Positions 21,549 through 32,464 of a stretch of DNA of 64,000 nt are shown piece by piece. Source of the DNA: Sabethes cyaneus (lineage: Eukaryota; Arthropoda; Insecta; Diptera; Culicidae). The stretch covers positions 156,006,179 through 156,070,178 of the forward strand of contig NC_071353.1 in NCBI RefSeq assembly GCF_943734655.1. The letters are read 5' to 3'. A model generated the notes under the pieces. That model did not search any database. It had not been told where the DNA came from and worked only from the letters and a program-made list of their open reading frames with translations. The translations under genes were made by a program, and so were the position numbers. Within the stretch, counting starts at the first letter, position 1. Each line of letters begins with the position of its first letter.

Positions 21549-22446
21549 GGGACGATTCAATAATGACGTTCACCAAATTTCTGCTTTTTTAGAACCCCTC
21601 TGTCCGATTGTGTCACAAAACTCAACCTCCCCCCCCCTCCCCTCTGGACGTCACACAAACTCAAAAAAAAATGAAAAGCGTGTTAAAAGCAAAAAGTGGT
21701 TTATAAAAATAGCTTAACCTTTGAAGAGTATGATTAAAAAATATAGAAAATGCTGCTTTTTTACAGATTTTTTGTAGAACTGCTGACTTGCTTGTATGTA
21801 ATTTTTGTAGTTGAAATATTTTTATGGGCACGATTTATGAACTGCGAACAAGGACTCAACCATCTCTTGCAAATTGTCACAAATCAGTGAAAAAATGAAG
21901 CTTTGGTTTCAATTAAAGTAGCGCCGGCGAAGCAGGTTTCATTATATCGTGACATAGCTTTTAGAGTTCATTGTACTTTTCTATCAAATATTTAGTAAAA
22001 GGCTAGAAACTTTGATTGCAAACGAACTGCAAACGAACGAATTGAGCAACTTATATTTTTTAATGTAATGCGTGATCTATCTAGTTAACATAGACCTGAC
22101 TTTCAAGCGCCGTCTGCTGGAACAATTACCAGCTTCAATTGAAGCTTGCTTGAAAGATTCTGTTCAACAAATGAAACAGGTCGCTTCTTGAGTGAAGCAA
22201 AGGTAGGAGAGAATCAGTTTCATTTATGTGTTTCGACTATGTCGGGCCCTGCTGCGATCTTCTGAAGTAAGATAAGTTTGAAAATCGAAATAAATCGCAA
22301 ATTTTGGCAGCCTATTGATGAAAATAAAATTTTCTTCGAAGGATGTCACATTTACCTGGACCCCTCCCTCCCCTTTGTCACAACCTGTCACAAAATTGAC
22401 ATCCCCCTCCCCCCATAAGCAACGGACGTCATTATTGAATGGTCCC
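21549..22446. mobile_element. PIF/Harbinger-like MITE
   Basis: The ends are GGGACGATTCAATAATGACG and, inverted, GGGACCATTCAATAATGACG. They are flanked by TAA on both sides (21546-21548, 22447-22449). A TAA/TTA 3-bp duplication with a GGG start is typical of PIF/Harbinger. Subterminal C-runs with GTCACA words lie just inside both ends. 898 bp, no transposase. Confidence 0.85.
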
Positions 22447-22536
22447 TAATGGATTCTTCGAAAAGTTTCCAATCGATAGAAACCGAATTTCTCTAGAATC
22501 TATTGAGGGATGACTGAATTATAAGCATGCAAAATA

Positions 22537-22986
22537 CAGTAGGATTTCGAATTTGGCAACAAATGCGTGTCGCATATGTTGCCAAAATCGAAACCGTGCC
22601 AAAATCGAGACCCTTTTTCGGTATGAAAAAATTTAATGTAAATGCTTTAGAAATTAACTAAGTATCATTAATCAACGATTGCAACCATTTTATTTTTAAA
22701 ATCTCCGCTAAGAGCTATCCGTCCGGTGCAAATAAGTTATTGATACCCTGCGCTAAGACGTAGTCCTACGGCAATAAAAATATTATTGTTCGAAACCACA
22801 TAACTTTTTTTCATGAACATACTGAGGGCATCATTTCTTCGTCATTTAAAGCATCTTTGCAGCAACTGATTGATATTTAAACATATTTTTGGAAGCAAAA
22901 TATCTTGTGTTGCCAAAAAGGAATACTTTTGTTGCCAAAATCGAGGCATGCCAAAAACGAACCATGCCAAAATCGAAATCCAACTG
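22537..22986. mobile_element. pogo-like MITE, copy 1 (450 bp)
   Basis: The left end is CAGTAGGATTTCGAATTTGG; the right end, inverted, is CAGTTGGATTTCGATTTTGG. TA flanks both (22535-22536, 22987-22988). 'GCCAAAATCGA' words repeat inside both ends. A second copy lies at 24391-24805, and a third, split copy at 30098-34778. Confidence 0.88.
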
Positions 22987-23056
22987 TATATATGTATATA
23001 AATAAAATCAGAGACAAACAGACTCGACTCTTGACTTCCTTTGAGCCTTGATCCTG

Positions 23057-23476
23057 CACTCTTAAATGAATTGGTTGAATTTAGCTAAACTTGGTTAACC
23101 CTTTATAAGGCAGTGGCAACTATATTGCCACCAAAAAAAATTTATAATTATATTGATATCATTATAGACGCAAAACAAATATTTTTCATTAGTGGCAATA
23201 TAATTGCCACGGCCTTAGAAAGGGTTAAAACTACTCAAAATGCCCTTAAAGTGTAACTCAGATTTTGAGTAGTTTTTTAACCAAAAAATTGGTAGTAGAA
23301 ACTTGAAAGTGCATTATTTGTCACAGAGAATAATTCCATTATCGGTAGCAGGTAGCCAAAATTGGTTGAATTTTTTACCCAAAATTTGAGTTTGTACACT
23401 TTAGGCGCATTTTGAGTAATTTCAAGCTAGCTTTAGCTAAACCCGACCTATTTACAGGTAGAATCATTTAAGAGTG
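23057..23476. mobile_element. MITE with CACTCTTAAATGA ends, containing another MITE
   Basis: The terminal inverted CACTCTTAAATGA and a shared TTTAGCTAAA follow a few bases inside. A piggyBac-like MITE sits inside at 23099-23224. Confidence 0.7.
23099..23224. mobile_element. piggyBac-like MITE (126 bp)
   Basis: TTAA occurs on both sides (23095-23098, 23225-23228) and the ends are CCCTTT...AAAGGG. Subterminal GTGGCAA(T/C) words occur in inverted orientation. TTAA plus a CCC start is the piggyBac signature. Confidence 0.85.
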
Positions 23477-23515
23477 TGGGAAAAAGTTGATATCCTGAAA
23501 GAATAGTTTATTTAT

Positions 23516-23936
23516 TTTGTATTTTGCATTTTGAATTTTGTATTTTGTGTATTTTGTGTATTTTGTGTATTTTGCGTATTTTGTGTATTTTGTGTATTTT
23601 GTGTATTTTGTGTATTTTGTGTATTTTGTGTATTTTGTGTGTTTTGTGTATTTTGTGTATTTTGTGTGTTTTGTGTATTTTGTGTATTTTGTGTATTTTG
23701 TGTATTTTGTGTATTTTGTGTATTTTGTGTATTTTGTATTTTGAATTTTGTATTTTGTATTTTGTATTTTGTATTTTGTATTTTGTATTTTGTATTTTGT
23801 ATTTTGTATTTTGTATTTTGTATTTTGTATTTTGTATTTTGTATTTTGTATTTTGTATTTTGTATTTTGTATTTTGTATTTTGTATTTTGTATTTTGTAT
23901 TTGGTATTTTGTATTTTGTATTTTGTATTTTGTATA
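23516..23936. repeat. Compound minisatellite: 10-bp then 7-bp units
   Basis: 23540-23730 is TATTTTGTGT repeated about 18 times with a few variants. 23735-23935 is TATTTTG repeated about 28 times. Both share a core, so one arose from the other. Long periodic frames on both strands are artefacts. Confidence 0.95.
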
Positions 23937-23954
23937 TGTTCTATCAACTGTATC

Positions 23955-24190
23955 ATTTCATCCTTTTATTTTCTTTCTACTTTTCCATTTCTTTTTTCAC
24001 CTTTTTTTTGTTTTTGTGTACCTCCACCATTTTCTATTTTCCTTTCCATTTGCTTTATTTCCTTCCATTTTTCCCTATCTGCTTTTTCATTTCCTTTTCC
24101 ATTCAGTTTACCTAGTCCTTTTATTTTTCCTTTTGCCTTTGCTTTATTTCCATTGCTTTTGCCTTTGCCTTTGTGCCTTTGCGCCTTTTT
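23955..24190. repeat. Pyrimidine-rich tract up to the gap
   Basis: T/C-rich with CCTTTT, CATTTC and GCCTTT words, continuing to the run of N. Confidence 0.7.
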
Positions 24191-24390
24191 NNNNNNNNNN
24201 NNNNNNNNNNNNNNNNNNNNNNNNNNNNNNNNNNNNNNNNNNNNNNNNNNNNNNNNNNNNNNNNNNNNNNNNNNNNNNNNNNNNNNNNNNNNNNNNNNNN
24301 NNNNNNNNNNNNNNNNNNNNNNNNNNNNNNNNNNNNNNNNNNNNNNNNNNNNNNNNNNNNNNNNNNNNNNNNNNNNNNNNNNNNNNNNNN
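24191..24390. other. Assembly gap (200 N)
   Basis: Exactly 200 unknown bases, probably a nominal gap size. It hides the 5' end of the next MITE copy. Confidence 0.99.
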
Positions 24391-24805
24391 CCCTATGTTG
24401 CCAAAATCGAAACCGTGCCAAAATCGAGACCCTTTTTCGATATGAAAAAATTTAATGTAAATGCTTTAGAAATTAACTAAGTATCATTAATCAACGATTG
24501 CAACCATTTTATTTTTAAAATCTCCGCTAAGAGCTATCCGTCCGGTGCAAATAAGTCATAGATACCCTGCGCTAAGACGTAGTTCTAAGGCAATAAAAAT
24601 ATTATTGTTCGAAACCACATAACTTTTTTTCACGAACATACTGAGGGCATCATTTCTTCGTCATTTAAAGCATCTTTGCAGCAACTGATTGATATTTAAA
24701 CATATTTTTGGAAGCAAAATATCTTGTGTTGCCAAAAACGAATACTTTTGTTGCCAAAATCGAGGCATGCCAAAATCGAACCATGCCAAAATCGAAATCC
24801 AACTG
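24391..24805. mobile_element. pogo-like MITE, copy 2, left end lost in the gap
   Basis: Nearly identical to 22575-22986 and in the same orientation. The right end CAAAATCGAAATCCAACTG is followed by TA. Confidence 0.88.
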
Positions 24806-24861
24806 TATAACCACTTTTCGTTACATGTTTTCTTTTCATTTTTCTCATTTTTCATTTTTAT

Positions 24862-25072
24862 TACTCTACTCTACTCTACTCTACTCTACTCTACTCTACT
24901 CTACTCTACTCTACTCTACTCTACTCTACTCTACTCTACTCTACTCTACTCTACTCTACTCTACTCTACTCTACTCTACTCTACTCTACTCTACTCTACT
25001 CTACTCTACTCTACTCTACTCTACTCTACTCTACTCTACTCTACTCTACTCTACTCTACTCTACTCTACTCT
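24862..25072. repeat. (TACTC)n minisatellite, about 42 copies
   Basis: A perfect pentanucleotide repeat of about 210 bp. Confidence 0.98.
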
Positions 25073-25105
25073 GAAGATTAAACCACTGATTAAACTCATA
25101 TTTCA

Positions 25106-26174
25106 TCTATACCTATAAAAATGGATTTCTCTGTCTGTCTGTTGGGATGTTCTTTATAGAATCGAAAACTACTGAACCAATTGGCGTTAAAATTAGCATG
25201 CAGAGGGTTTTGGGGCCAGGGAAGGTTCTTATGATGGTTAGAGAGCCCTCGCCCCACTAAGAGGGGGGGGGGCTGCCATTCAAATGGAACATAAATTTCT
25301 TCAAAACTCAAGAACTAATCAATCTAACGGAACCATATTTGGCATGTGGGTGTTTTTGGAGACGAATTTTTTTTCTATGATGAATTAGGACCACTTACCT
25401 TTTTAGGAGGGGGGCTCCCATATAAATGAAATACAAATTTCCTCATAATTCCAGAACTAATCAAGCAAATGGAACCAAATTGAGCATGTGGGTGTTTTTG
25501 TAGGCAAATTTTTTTTCTATAGTGAATTGAGACCCCTCCCCTATTTAGGAGCGGAATTATGACCCCTGTCCCCTTTAAGAGGGGGGGCTTCCATACAAAT
25601 GAAATACAAATTTCTTCATTACTCGAGAACTAATCAAACAAATGGCACCAAATTTGGCATGTAAAGGTTTTTGGATGCAAGAATTTATTCTATGGTGGAT
25701 TAGGACCCATCCCCACTTTAGGAGGGGGGGCTTCTAAGCAAATGGAATACAAATTTCCTCATAATTCGAGAACTGATCAATCAATTGGAACCATATTTGG
25801 CAAGTGGGTGTTTTTGAAGGCAAGATTTTTTTCTATGATGAATTATTTTTTTTGTAGGCAAATTTTTTTTCTTTGGTGAATTGAGACCCCTCCCCTCTTC
25901 ATTCAATAGTGTGGGGGGGGGGGCTCCTATACAAATGAAACACAAATTTCTGCATAACTCGAGAACTAATCATTTTATTTTATTATTTCATCAGGCTAAG
26001 CAATGGGGGGAGTTGTTTTCTATTTTACTGTGAGGAAAATTTGTTTATTAAAACACCCATGAACTCCTCAGAAACTTGCAAAACTCGAGATTGTTATAAA
26101 TGCCATCTGAGATTCAGGATTTATGTACAACACAGTTTGATTTGTGGCAATACGAAGTTGGTCGGGTCAGCTAG
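25106..26174 (+). mobile_element. Helitron-like element, copy 3
   Basis: It begins TCTATACCTATAAAAATGG after an A and ends GGTCGGGTCAGCTAG before a T. Next to the 5' end are (CTGT)n and GAATCGAAAACTACTGAACC. Inside are diverged 143-bp-type units with G/C runs. The 3' block ACTCGAGATTGTTATAAATG matches the other copies. Confidence 0.72.
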
Positions 26175-26309
26175 TATTTCATAAATATTTCATGAATATT
26201 TCATAAAGTGTTTGTCCCTCCGAGAGGAAGAAAAGCGTAACTACAAGTTTATTGATTATTGAAAATCAAAGGTATTCTTACACCGAGCGGAAATCAAGAA
26301 TGGCAATGT

Positions 26310-26700
26310 GTGAGGTCTTTATGAATGAAGTGCTTTGCGGGGTACAAATGGAATGCGGAGGGTGGCACAGTTGTATGAACCAGTCGAACCGCTAGGCAGG
26401 AGATTCTCACCGTGGTTTTGGCGAAAGTCGGGAGGCTACGGTGGGCCGACCACATCACAAGAATGCCGGTCGACTGTGCATCGGCACCAGGAATAGAGGG
26501 TCGCACCGTGCTAGTTGGTTCGACCAGGTTGAAAGCGACTTGCGAGTGTCGAGACGCTCAATGAATTGGCGAGAAGTAGCTCAGGGCCGAGTACAAAAGG
26601 AAAAAAGAAGAGGTTTGTTGACCTGTTTGGAATCCACTATGTTGGACCGTAGTCGAACAGAACGCATTTTTTTTGGAACGAGGATGACTTGTAGAAGGTA
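26310..26700 (+). pseudogene. Non-LTR retrotransposon ORF2 C-terminal end (RTE-like), frameshifted
   Basis: One frame reads RLRWADHITRMPVDC; another continues with WFDQVESDLRVSRR and NWREVAQGRV. These correspond to the end of RTE/CR1-type ORF2 proteins ('RWAGHV.RM', then 'W.D.VE.DL', then 'NWR..A.DR..W'). The change of frame in the middle and lack of upstream polymerase make it a truncated relic. Confidence 0.7.
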
Positions 26701-29005
26701 ATTTTTAGAATTACATTTGAGACGAGTAAAAAGAAAGTTGCCCGACCATACCCTACCTTAACCTATAACATTTTTTAAATCAAATGTAAAGCTCAATTTC
26801 AGAAATTTCAGCTCGATCGCCACATATACATATCCTAGCCGATTCGAAACATCGCCTCGAACCAGAAAGCTATCCCAACACGCCCCGAGAGCACGGCCAG
26901 CCCGTTCGCTTCGAAGCGCCGCGGAACGAGCACACACTCGAACGTAACGACGCAGCGCAAGGTCCAGTGAAAGTGGGAAGGCAAAACCTGTTGATAAATC
27001 TGCAACAACTTTCAAAAAATGCGACGTGTGTTTGTGTTATTCATAATCGCTGCCGCCGCTGCCTGTGTCTGCCAGTGCCGGTCCGGTGCGGTGGTTTCGG
27101 GTTTGGTTTGCGACTCCATCCACTTGCTGCTTACTGCTTGATGCTTGCTTGCCGATCCGGCCGAAAGCGGTTCCGCAGGAGGCCCCGAAAAAAAAAACCG
27201 TCGAATGCAGTGTCAAACATGCGCGGAAACCAAAACAGCACGCCGTACTTCCTTGAATTGGTTCCACTGACTAGTCAGTTAGTCAGTCAGTCCACACGGA
27301 TGTTGCTCAATATGTTTCGGTTCAACTTGGATGGACGGTTTTGCGGATCAGCCTAATACCTATTAGCATATGTTGTGGGACTGCGCGACTTTGGGTCGAC
27401 GCATAGTTTTGAAAGTTGTTCGGTTCGGTTAGGTTAGCCCGGAAACACGTGACTTGCTGCAGTCGGTTTCAATCCGGGGTAAATAAACTTTTGTTGTGAC
27501 GCATGATTGGGATGTTAAGGACGTTAAAAGTTGATTTATTAAACAAATTTTAAAATCCATATTCACCTGCGAAGTTCACCGATGACACGAGAGACGAGAT
27601 CCGTGAACGTGAATGATGACTCAAAAAACTAAAGAAAACAAAATTGGAAAACGCAAAAATTTGACACAATTTCAACCTGCTATGAATTGGTATTCCTCGC
27701 GGTTCGACTGATCGAGAGAAAGCTTACTCTCTTTCTATCTCTCCATTTTCCTCTCAAAAAAACATCGGACAACTAAAAATGCTATACTCCTGAAGTGAAA
27801 AGCTCCGAAGACGCCAGAAAGCTCTAGCCATTTTCGTTCGGCTGATCGTCATGCTCTGACGAAGCCACGCTTTGCTTCGCGATCGCGTCTTCGACTTCGA
27901 GTTCGTTCGTTCGTTCGTACCCGTACGGTAAAATGCGGCAGAAGAAATTATGATGATGGAAAGAAAGTGATCGCGCCCCGCTGGTGCTCCTGCTACCGAT
28001 TGCCCCCTCCCCGTACCCGTCATTCGGAACCGCGACGACGCGAGAGACACACACGAAGAGCAACGCTGAGCAACGGCACAGCAAGAAAGCGCAAAAGGTC
28101 CGTTTTGTGGCCCGTTGGGGCCCGTCTTGAAACAGTTCAACAGTGACCGCGGTTCGAGTAAGACGTAGTTTTTCGTAGTGCTTCGACGTCCCGTCTTCCT
28201 AGGCCAAACGCCACACTTGCACGAACGAGCGAGCGATCGACGATCGGACGGACGGACGGACAAACACAGAAAGTTCCGGTCCAGAGGAGTGTGTAAGCCC
28301 GAAACGGGGTAGCCTAACGGACCCGTACCCGTGTCGTGGTAACCATCTTGCTTTAAATCACCCCGCCGCCGCTGCTGGCTGCTGAAGCTGTGGCCGAGGC
28401 TGACGCTGCTGTGCGCAAACATTCGGACCCCAGAGGGTTATGCAGCAGTGTGAAAAACCGGATATTGGCGACTGAGCGCACAAGTGACAAGTGAGAGTTG
28501 CCGCAGTCACCCCGAATCGGATTGCCTCTGCGCTGGTGTTTCAAAAGTTGGTTTTTTCCGTCGTCGTGACCGAAGCACGAGGGGAAAAGTGTTCATTCAT
28601 TGGAAAGTGACAAAGTTGTTTCTCTGCTCCGCAGAAGTGTTTGGCGCTGCGCGCGTAAATTTGTGGTGACGCCAATCGTGAAACGATCGGTAGTGAGAAG
28701 GTGAAATTTTCGTGAAACAAAAAACAACACACACTCTGCAGCAAGTGACGTGTGCGTGTCCCATTTTTGGAGGATGAAATGTTAAGCTTTCCCCGTTAGC
28801 GATTAGCGTGACGATCCGTGTGATATCGACTGTTGACAAACAAACGACGAACCCCCGGGAAAGTTTTCTTTTTCGGGACGGCGAAAAGTGAAACCAAAAA
28901 AAAAACCCTGAAAAGAAATTCGGTGACAGGTGACATTCTTGGTGGTGCTAGTAGTGAGTGGTAGGAAACGATCGGACCCAGCAAAGTGGATCAGACAGGC
29001 CGGTG
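26701..29005 (+). promoter_or_regulatory. Host-like promoter / 5' leader region upstream of the exon at 29006
   Basis: GC content is higher than in the flanks, TEs are absent, and the last kilobase is rich in AAGTG/GTGA words typical of dipteran 5' leaders. Simple runs (GTTCG at 27905, GACG at 28245) are present. Overlapping open frames on both strands follow from the base composition. The transcription start cannot be placed. Confidence 0.5.
27019..27141 (+). CDS. Candidate 40-aa signal-peptide ORF
   Basis: The ATG sits in a good context (CAAAAAATGCG). The product starts MRRVFVLFIIAAAAACVC, a basic start followed by a hydrophobic core, then QCRSGAVVSG and a stop after 40 residues. This is either a small secreted peptide, the first exon of a spliced gene, or an upstream ORF of the gene at 29006. 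Only composition supports it, so a chance frame in GC-rich leader DNA cannot be excluded. Confidence 0.25.
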   Translation: MRRVFVLFIIAAAAACVCQCRSGAVVSGLVCDSIHLLLTA

Positions 29006-29084
29006 ATGACACGTCGTAAACTCGTTTGCCAGCTGCTGCTGGTGCTGCTAGGGGTTGTGACCCATGCACAGGATGCTCCGGAAG
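29006..29084 (+). CDS. First coding exon of a secreted or membrane protein (signal peptide)
   Basis: The ATG at 29006 lies after a long leader. It encodes MTRRKLVCQLLLVLLGVVTH then AQDAPE: a basic n-region, a Leu/Val core and a likely signal peptidase site after THA. The open frame meets GAAG|GTAAGC, a strong splice donor at 29085, leaving a phase-1 exon end. I do not recognise the gene. All features fit a real first exon whose remaining exons lie downstream, across a TE-filled intron. The leader upstream has host-like composition. A candidate next exon is at 29769. Confidence 0.7.
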
Positions 29085-29768
29085 GTAAGCGACAAGTTTA
29101 AACTGGGACGGCGAAATTTCGCCGTTCATTTTGAGCGTTTGTAAAAGTGGGTTTTGCACTACAATCCACGCACACACATCATTCCGAAGTAATTATTCTG
29201 GCTGATAGTTAAAACTGGTTAAAACGCTCAAAAGACGATGCGTTGGAATTTTTCAATTTGCAATTTAAAATCCTGAAGAGAAAAAAATAATACCCCAATT
29301 ACCTTGTTAAAATCCAAACCGCCATACACTATTGTTTGACGAACACAAACATGTTAATAATAATGCCACTTGGAATAAAGAAACAATTAGTTTTTCCATG
29401 CGTTCTATGAAACTTGTTAATTATGACATCTTTAAGGAGAAAAGAGAAGCAAAAAAAACTTGAATGACATTTTACTGAAACTGCACTTGAACCATCCATC
29501 CATCCGTCCGTCCGTCAGCACGCAATCACGCAGTAAGCGATGCTTTATGGTGGTTACCAACCACTAGTACCTACCGCCTCACGGTCTGGTGTCACGGTGT
29601 TGTCAGTTTTTATTATTTATCTAGATGTAGTCATTCTCACGCTCATTCATGAAGGTTAGCTCCGGTGATAAAACATTATCAGATAAAAGCTGTTGTTTTC
29701 AACATTGAAAAAAATTATCAGTTACCATCATCTAGGTGAATAAAAATTTGCATATATGACGATTGCAG
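29085..29768 (+). other. Candidate intron 1
   Basis: It starts GTAAGC and ends TGACGATTGCAG at 29768. AT-rich, no TE recognised, with a CCATCC/CCGTCC tetranucleotide patch near 29495-29515. Confidence 0.4.
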
Positions 29769-29882
29769 ATGAGGACAACCTGGTTGATGAGCTTAAACAA
29801 TTTGCTGCGAAAATTCGCCAAATTTACCAATTGATGCCTAAATGGTCATTTTTGAAAAGAAAAAAAAAGTGTTCATTTGACG
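29769..29882 (+). CDS. Candidate second exon of the gene starting at 29006
   Basis: It follows a CAG acceptor. Joined in phase 1 to the exon ending at 29084, the frame continues as D EDNLVDELKQFAAKIRQIYQ, then LMPKWSFLKRKKKCSFDG: acidic, then a helical stretch, then basic with one Cys. Two donors are possible: GTAACA at 29883 or GTACGT at 29907, before an in-frame stop about 20 bases later. The preserved frame and charged composition in an otherwise AT-rich stretch favour a real exon. The acceptor pyrimidine tract is weak, so it remains a candidate. Confidence 0.4.
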
Positions 29883-30097
29883 GTAACAAGCCTTTGGGCA
29901 AACCGGTACGTCCTCACACTTAATAAAAATGATTTGTTTGAAACAAGCCCTTAAAAATCAATCATGCTCAATAACTTTGCACACGACTTCTTTGGTGCTG
30001 CCAAATGTTCATTAACGTTATTCTGCATGTTAAAATGTGACACATTGTCACTGAAGAAGAATAGCGTTAGGTAGGACGCATATTTAATGAGTTACAA
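29883..30097. other. Candidate intron sequence
   Basis: AT-rich, no coding signal. It leads into the nested transposon stack. Confidence 0.4.
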
Positions 30098-30347
30098 CAG
30101 GATTTCGAATTTGGCAACAAATGCGTGTCGCCTATGATACCAAAATCGAGACCCTTTTTTGATATGAAAAAATTGAATGTAAATGCGTTAGAAATTGACT
30201 AACGCTTGATATTTTTAAACAACGATAGCAACCATTTTATGTTTAAAAAGTCCACCAAGAGCTGTCCGTCTGGTTCAAATAAGTTTTTGGCAACCTGTGG
30301 TAAGACCTAGTCCTACGGCAATAAAAATGTTGTTCGAAATATTCTAT

Positions 30348-30923
30348 TCTTATTCTTATTCTTATTCTTATTAATACCAACACAGCCACAATAAAGGATT
30401 CCTGGAAATAATTTTAAATTATTTCGAATTATAGAAATATTTCAAATTATTTTCTTGTCTGTATTAACATTTGCAAAATATCAGAGGTATATTGCAAATG
30501 TTTAATCGGCCAGGCCAACTGTGAAGCATTGCCGCAAAGACGATTATAAGAAATAAATCTTGTGTGAATAAGTTATTCATACATAGATGCATTTCAAAAT
30601 CAACAGGGGAAGAAGAAACGGGGACGTCTCGTACCAACCGTTTCTGATTAACTGTAAATTTGTTTCGTTGGGAGTATCTTTGCTAATAAAGATTAAGTGA
30701 TACTCCGGACCTTCGGGGATGAACTTATGGCATTTAAACCAAAAGCCCGGCTGCTATTGGCCAAGGTTATAGCGCCTTATTTCGCTCACTGAAAATATAT
30801 AAAATACCCCAGCAACCCAAAAGTAGATAATTATTCTAGAATATATAAAAATTAACTGTGCATAACTGTACAAAATTCGCCGTCACCGTCACTTAAAAAT
30901 TGTCGAAGAATAACTGAATCAAG
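30348..30923 (-). mobile_element. 576-bp retroposon with 27-bp target duplication
   Basis: The 27-bp sequence ATAAAAATGTTGTTCG...CTAT occurs at 30321-30347 and 30924-30950. The left end carries a (TTCTTA)-type tail, indicating minus orientation. The body shares GGCCAGGCCAACTG, ATGAACT(T/A)ATGGCATTTA and TTGGCCAAGG with the copy at 52845. Confidence 0.85.
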
Positions 30924-31999
30924 ATAAAAATGTTGTTCGAAATATTCTATAAACGTAAACTTTTTTTTCATGAACATACTGAGGGCATCATTTTTTCGTC
31001 ATCTAAAGCATGCATGCAGAAACTGACCGACATCTTCTTATATATAAAAATGGAAGTGAAAAAGTTCGACCGCGCATCACTTGAGAACGGAGCGTCCGAT
31101 TTGAGCCGTCTTTTCTTTATTGTGTTCGTTTCCACCACCGCTATGTTTTTACGGCGAGAAAAATTGAAAAATTTACTGGGAAGATAGGAAAACTCGAAAA
31201 ATTAGTTTTCCATATAAAACCCGCAACGCATTGTATGCGCCATGTCATTGGCTGCTATGATCATCGTACGATTTTTTGCAGCACCGTTGTCGTATTCAAA
31301 CAAACACGTGGTTACCTTCGTTGAAATCGCCACATCGAACAATGCTATTAAACATTTTGGGGGTTTACAATTTCAGAAAATATCCATTTCAATAGGTCCA
31401 ACTTATTAATCAACCTAAACTCAAGCCTAAAGCGTCAACAATAAAATTTGTTAATTTCATTCATTCGTTCATTCATTTATCAAATTTATGAAACAAACAC
31501 GAATCATTTTCATTCCTTTTTACATCGGATGCGTAGCCAGAAGATCCAGTGCAGGTTAACAAAAGGTTTAAGCACTAAATTCACTAAATTGCCATTTCCC
31601 AATCATCAAAAGAAGAATACATTTTGCATATGTTAACGGATTATGAGCATATTCGGTTTAACTGAATATCAAGCTAGTAAATCGGGCTGGTACCGAATGG
31701 CCGAAACACAAATGGCCGAATCACGAATGGCCGAAATCCAAATGGCCGAATTACAATAACAGTCACAGAAGGCCGAATCACGAAAGGCCGAATCACGAAT
31801 GGCCGAATCACGAAAGGCCGAAATTTTTCGGAATTTCGGCCTAGATAACTTAAGAATTATTCTAGTTCTTACGTTAGCACGACTACGTAATTGAACCTAA
31901 ATAACTACTCAATAAAAAACCATGAATTAGCAAGTAGTTAACAAATAACTTTAATCAAACAAAAAACAAACTACTACTATTAAACAAACAAAACATGCT

Positions 32000-32464
32000 T
32001 TACGAACGCCTTTGTTTAGCGTTTAATAAAATCGCAACTGCGTCAACAAAATTTTTGCTGCTCATTTTGTGTGCATTAACACATTTCGAGTAGATTTTTT
32101 CGTTTATTTCTCGGCGCGAATTTGGAACATCCCCCTGAAGAACTCTAAGGATGTTCCCCTCTATCGCCTTTTGCTCCACCCGCAGCTCTGTGATGATCCT
32201 GGTCATTGACAGGTGATGGGAACCAACAATGGTTGTCCATCGTTGGTGCCATGCTTCCAAGCTGTTTGTGGTCCGCGGTAGCTTGTCAATGACAGGCTTA
32301 AAATTTGACCACAGAGTGGGTTGAAACAATGGCCTGTTGTTCCGGCTCCTCCCACCTATGTAAGTATTCCGAAAATATGTAAGGAAATTCTCCAATTCTT
32401 CAGGCATCGTTCCTTCCATCGCGTCGTACGCCCCCTGTATCCGATTTTTCGGCAGAAAAGACAA
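32000..32464 (-). pseudogene. MULE transposase, C-terminal fragment
   Basis: About 154 codons matching the end of insect Mutator-like transposases. Recognisable motifs are LENFLTYFRNTYIGG, LPRTTNSLEAWH (the conserved N-S-EGWH-like box), VGSHHLSM, and a basic helical tail. The frame is intact to its stop but has stops just upstream of 32464 on the minus strand, and the catalytic core and zinc domain were not found between 32470 and 33700. This is a non-autonomous relic. Confidence 0.8.

Noticed and set aside
23468..24480. Long repetitive frames (318 codons plus strand, 162 minus)
   Set aside because: They follow from 7- and 10-bp tandem units without stops and run through N bases.
23540..25072. 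CRISPR-like array
   Set aside because: Units are contiguous short tandem repeats without unique spacers.
27754..28422. 222-codon minus-strand frame
   Set aside because: Antisense to a likely 5' leader, rich in Ser/Arg from composition; no motif.
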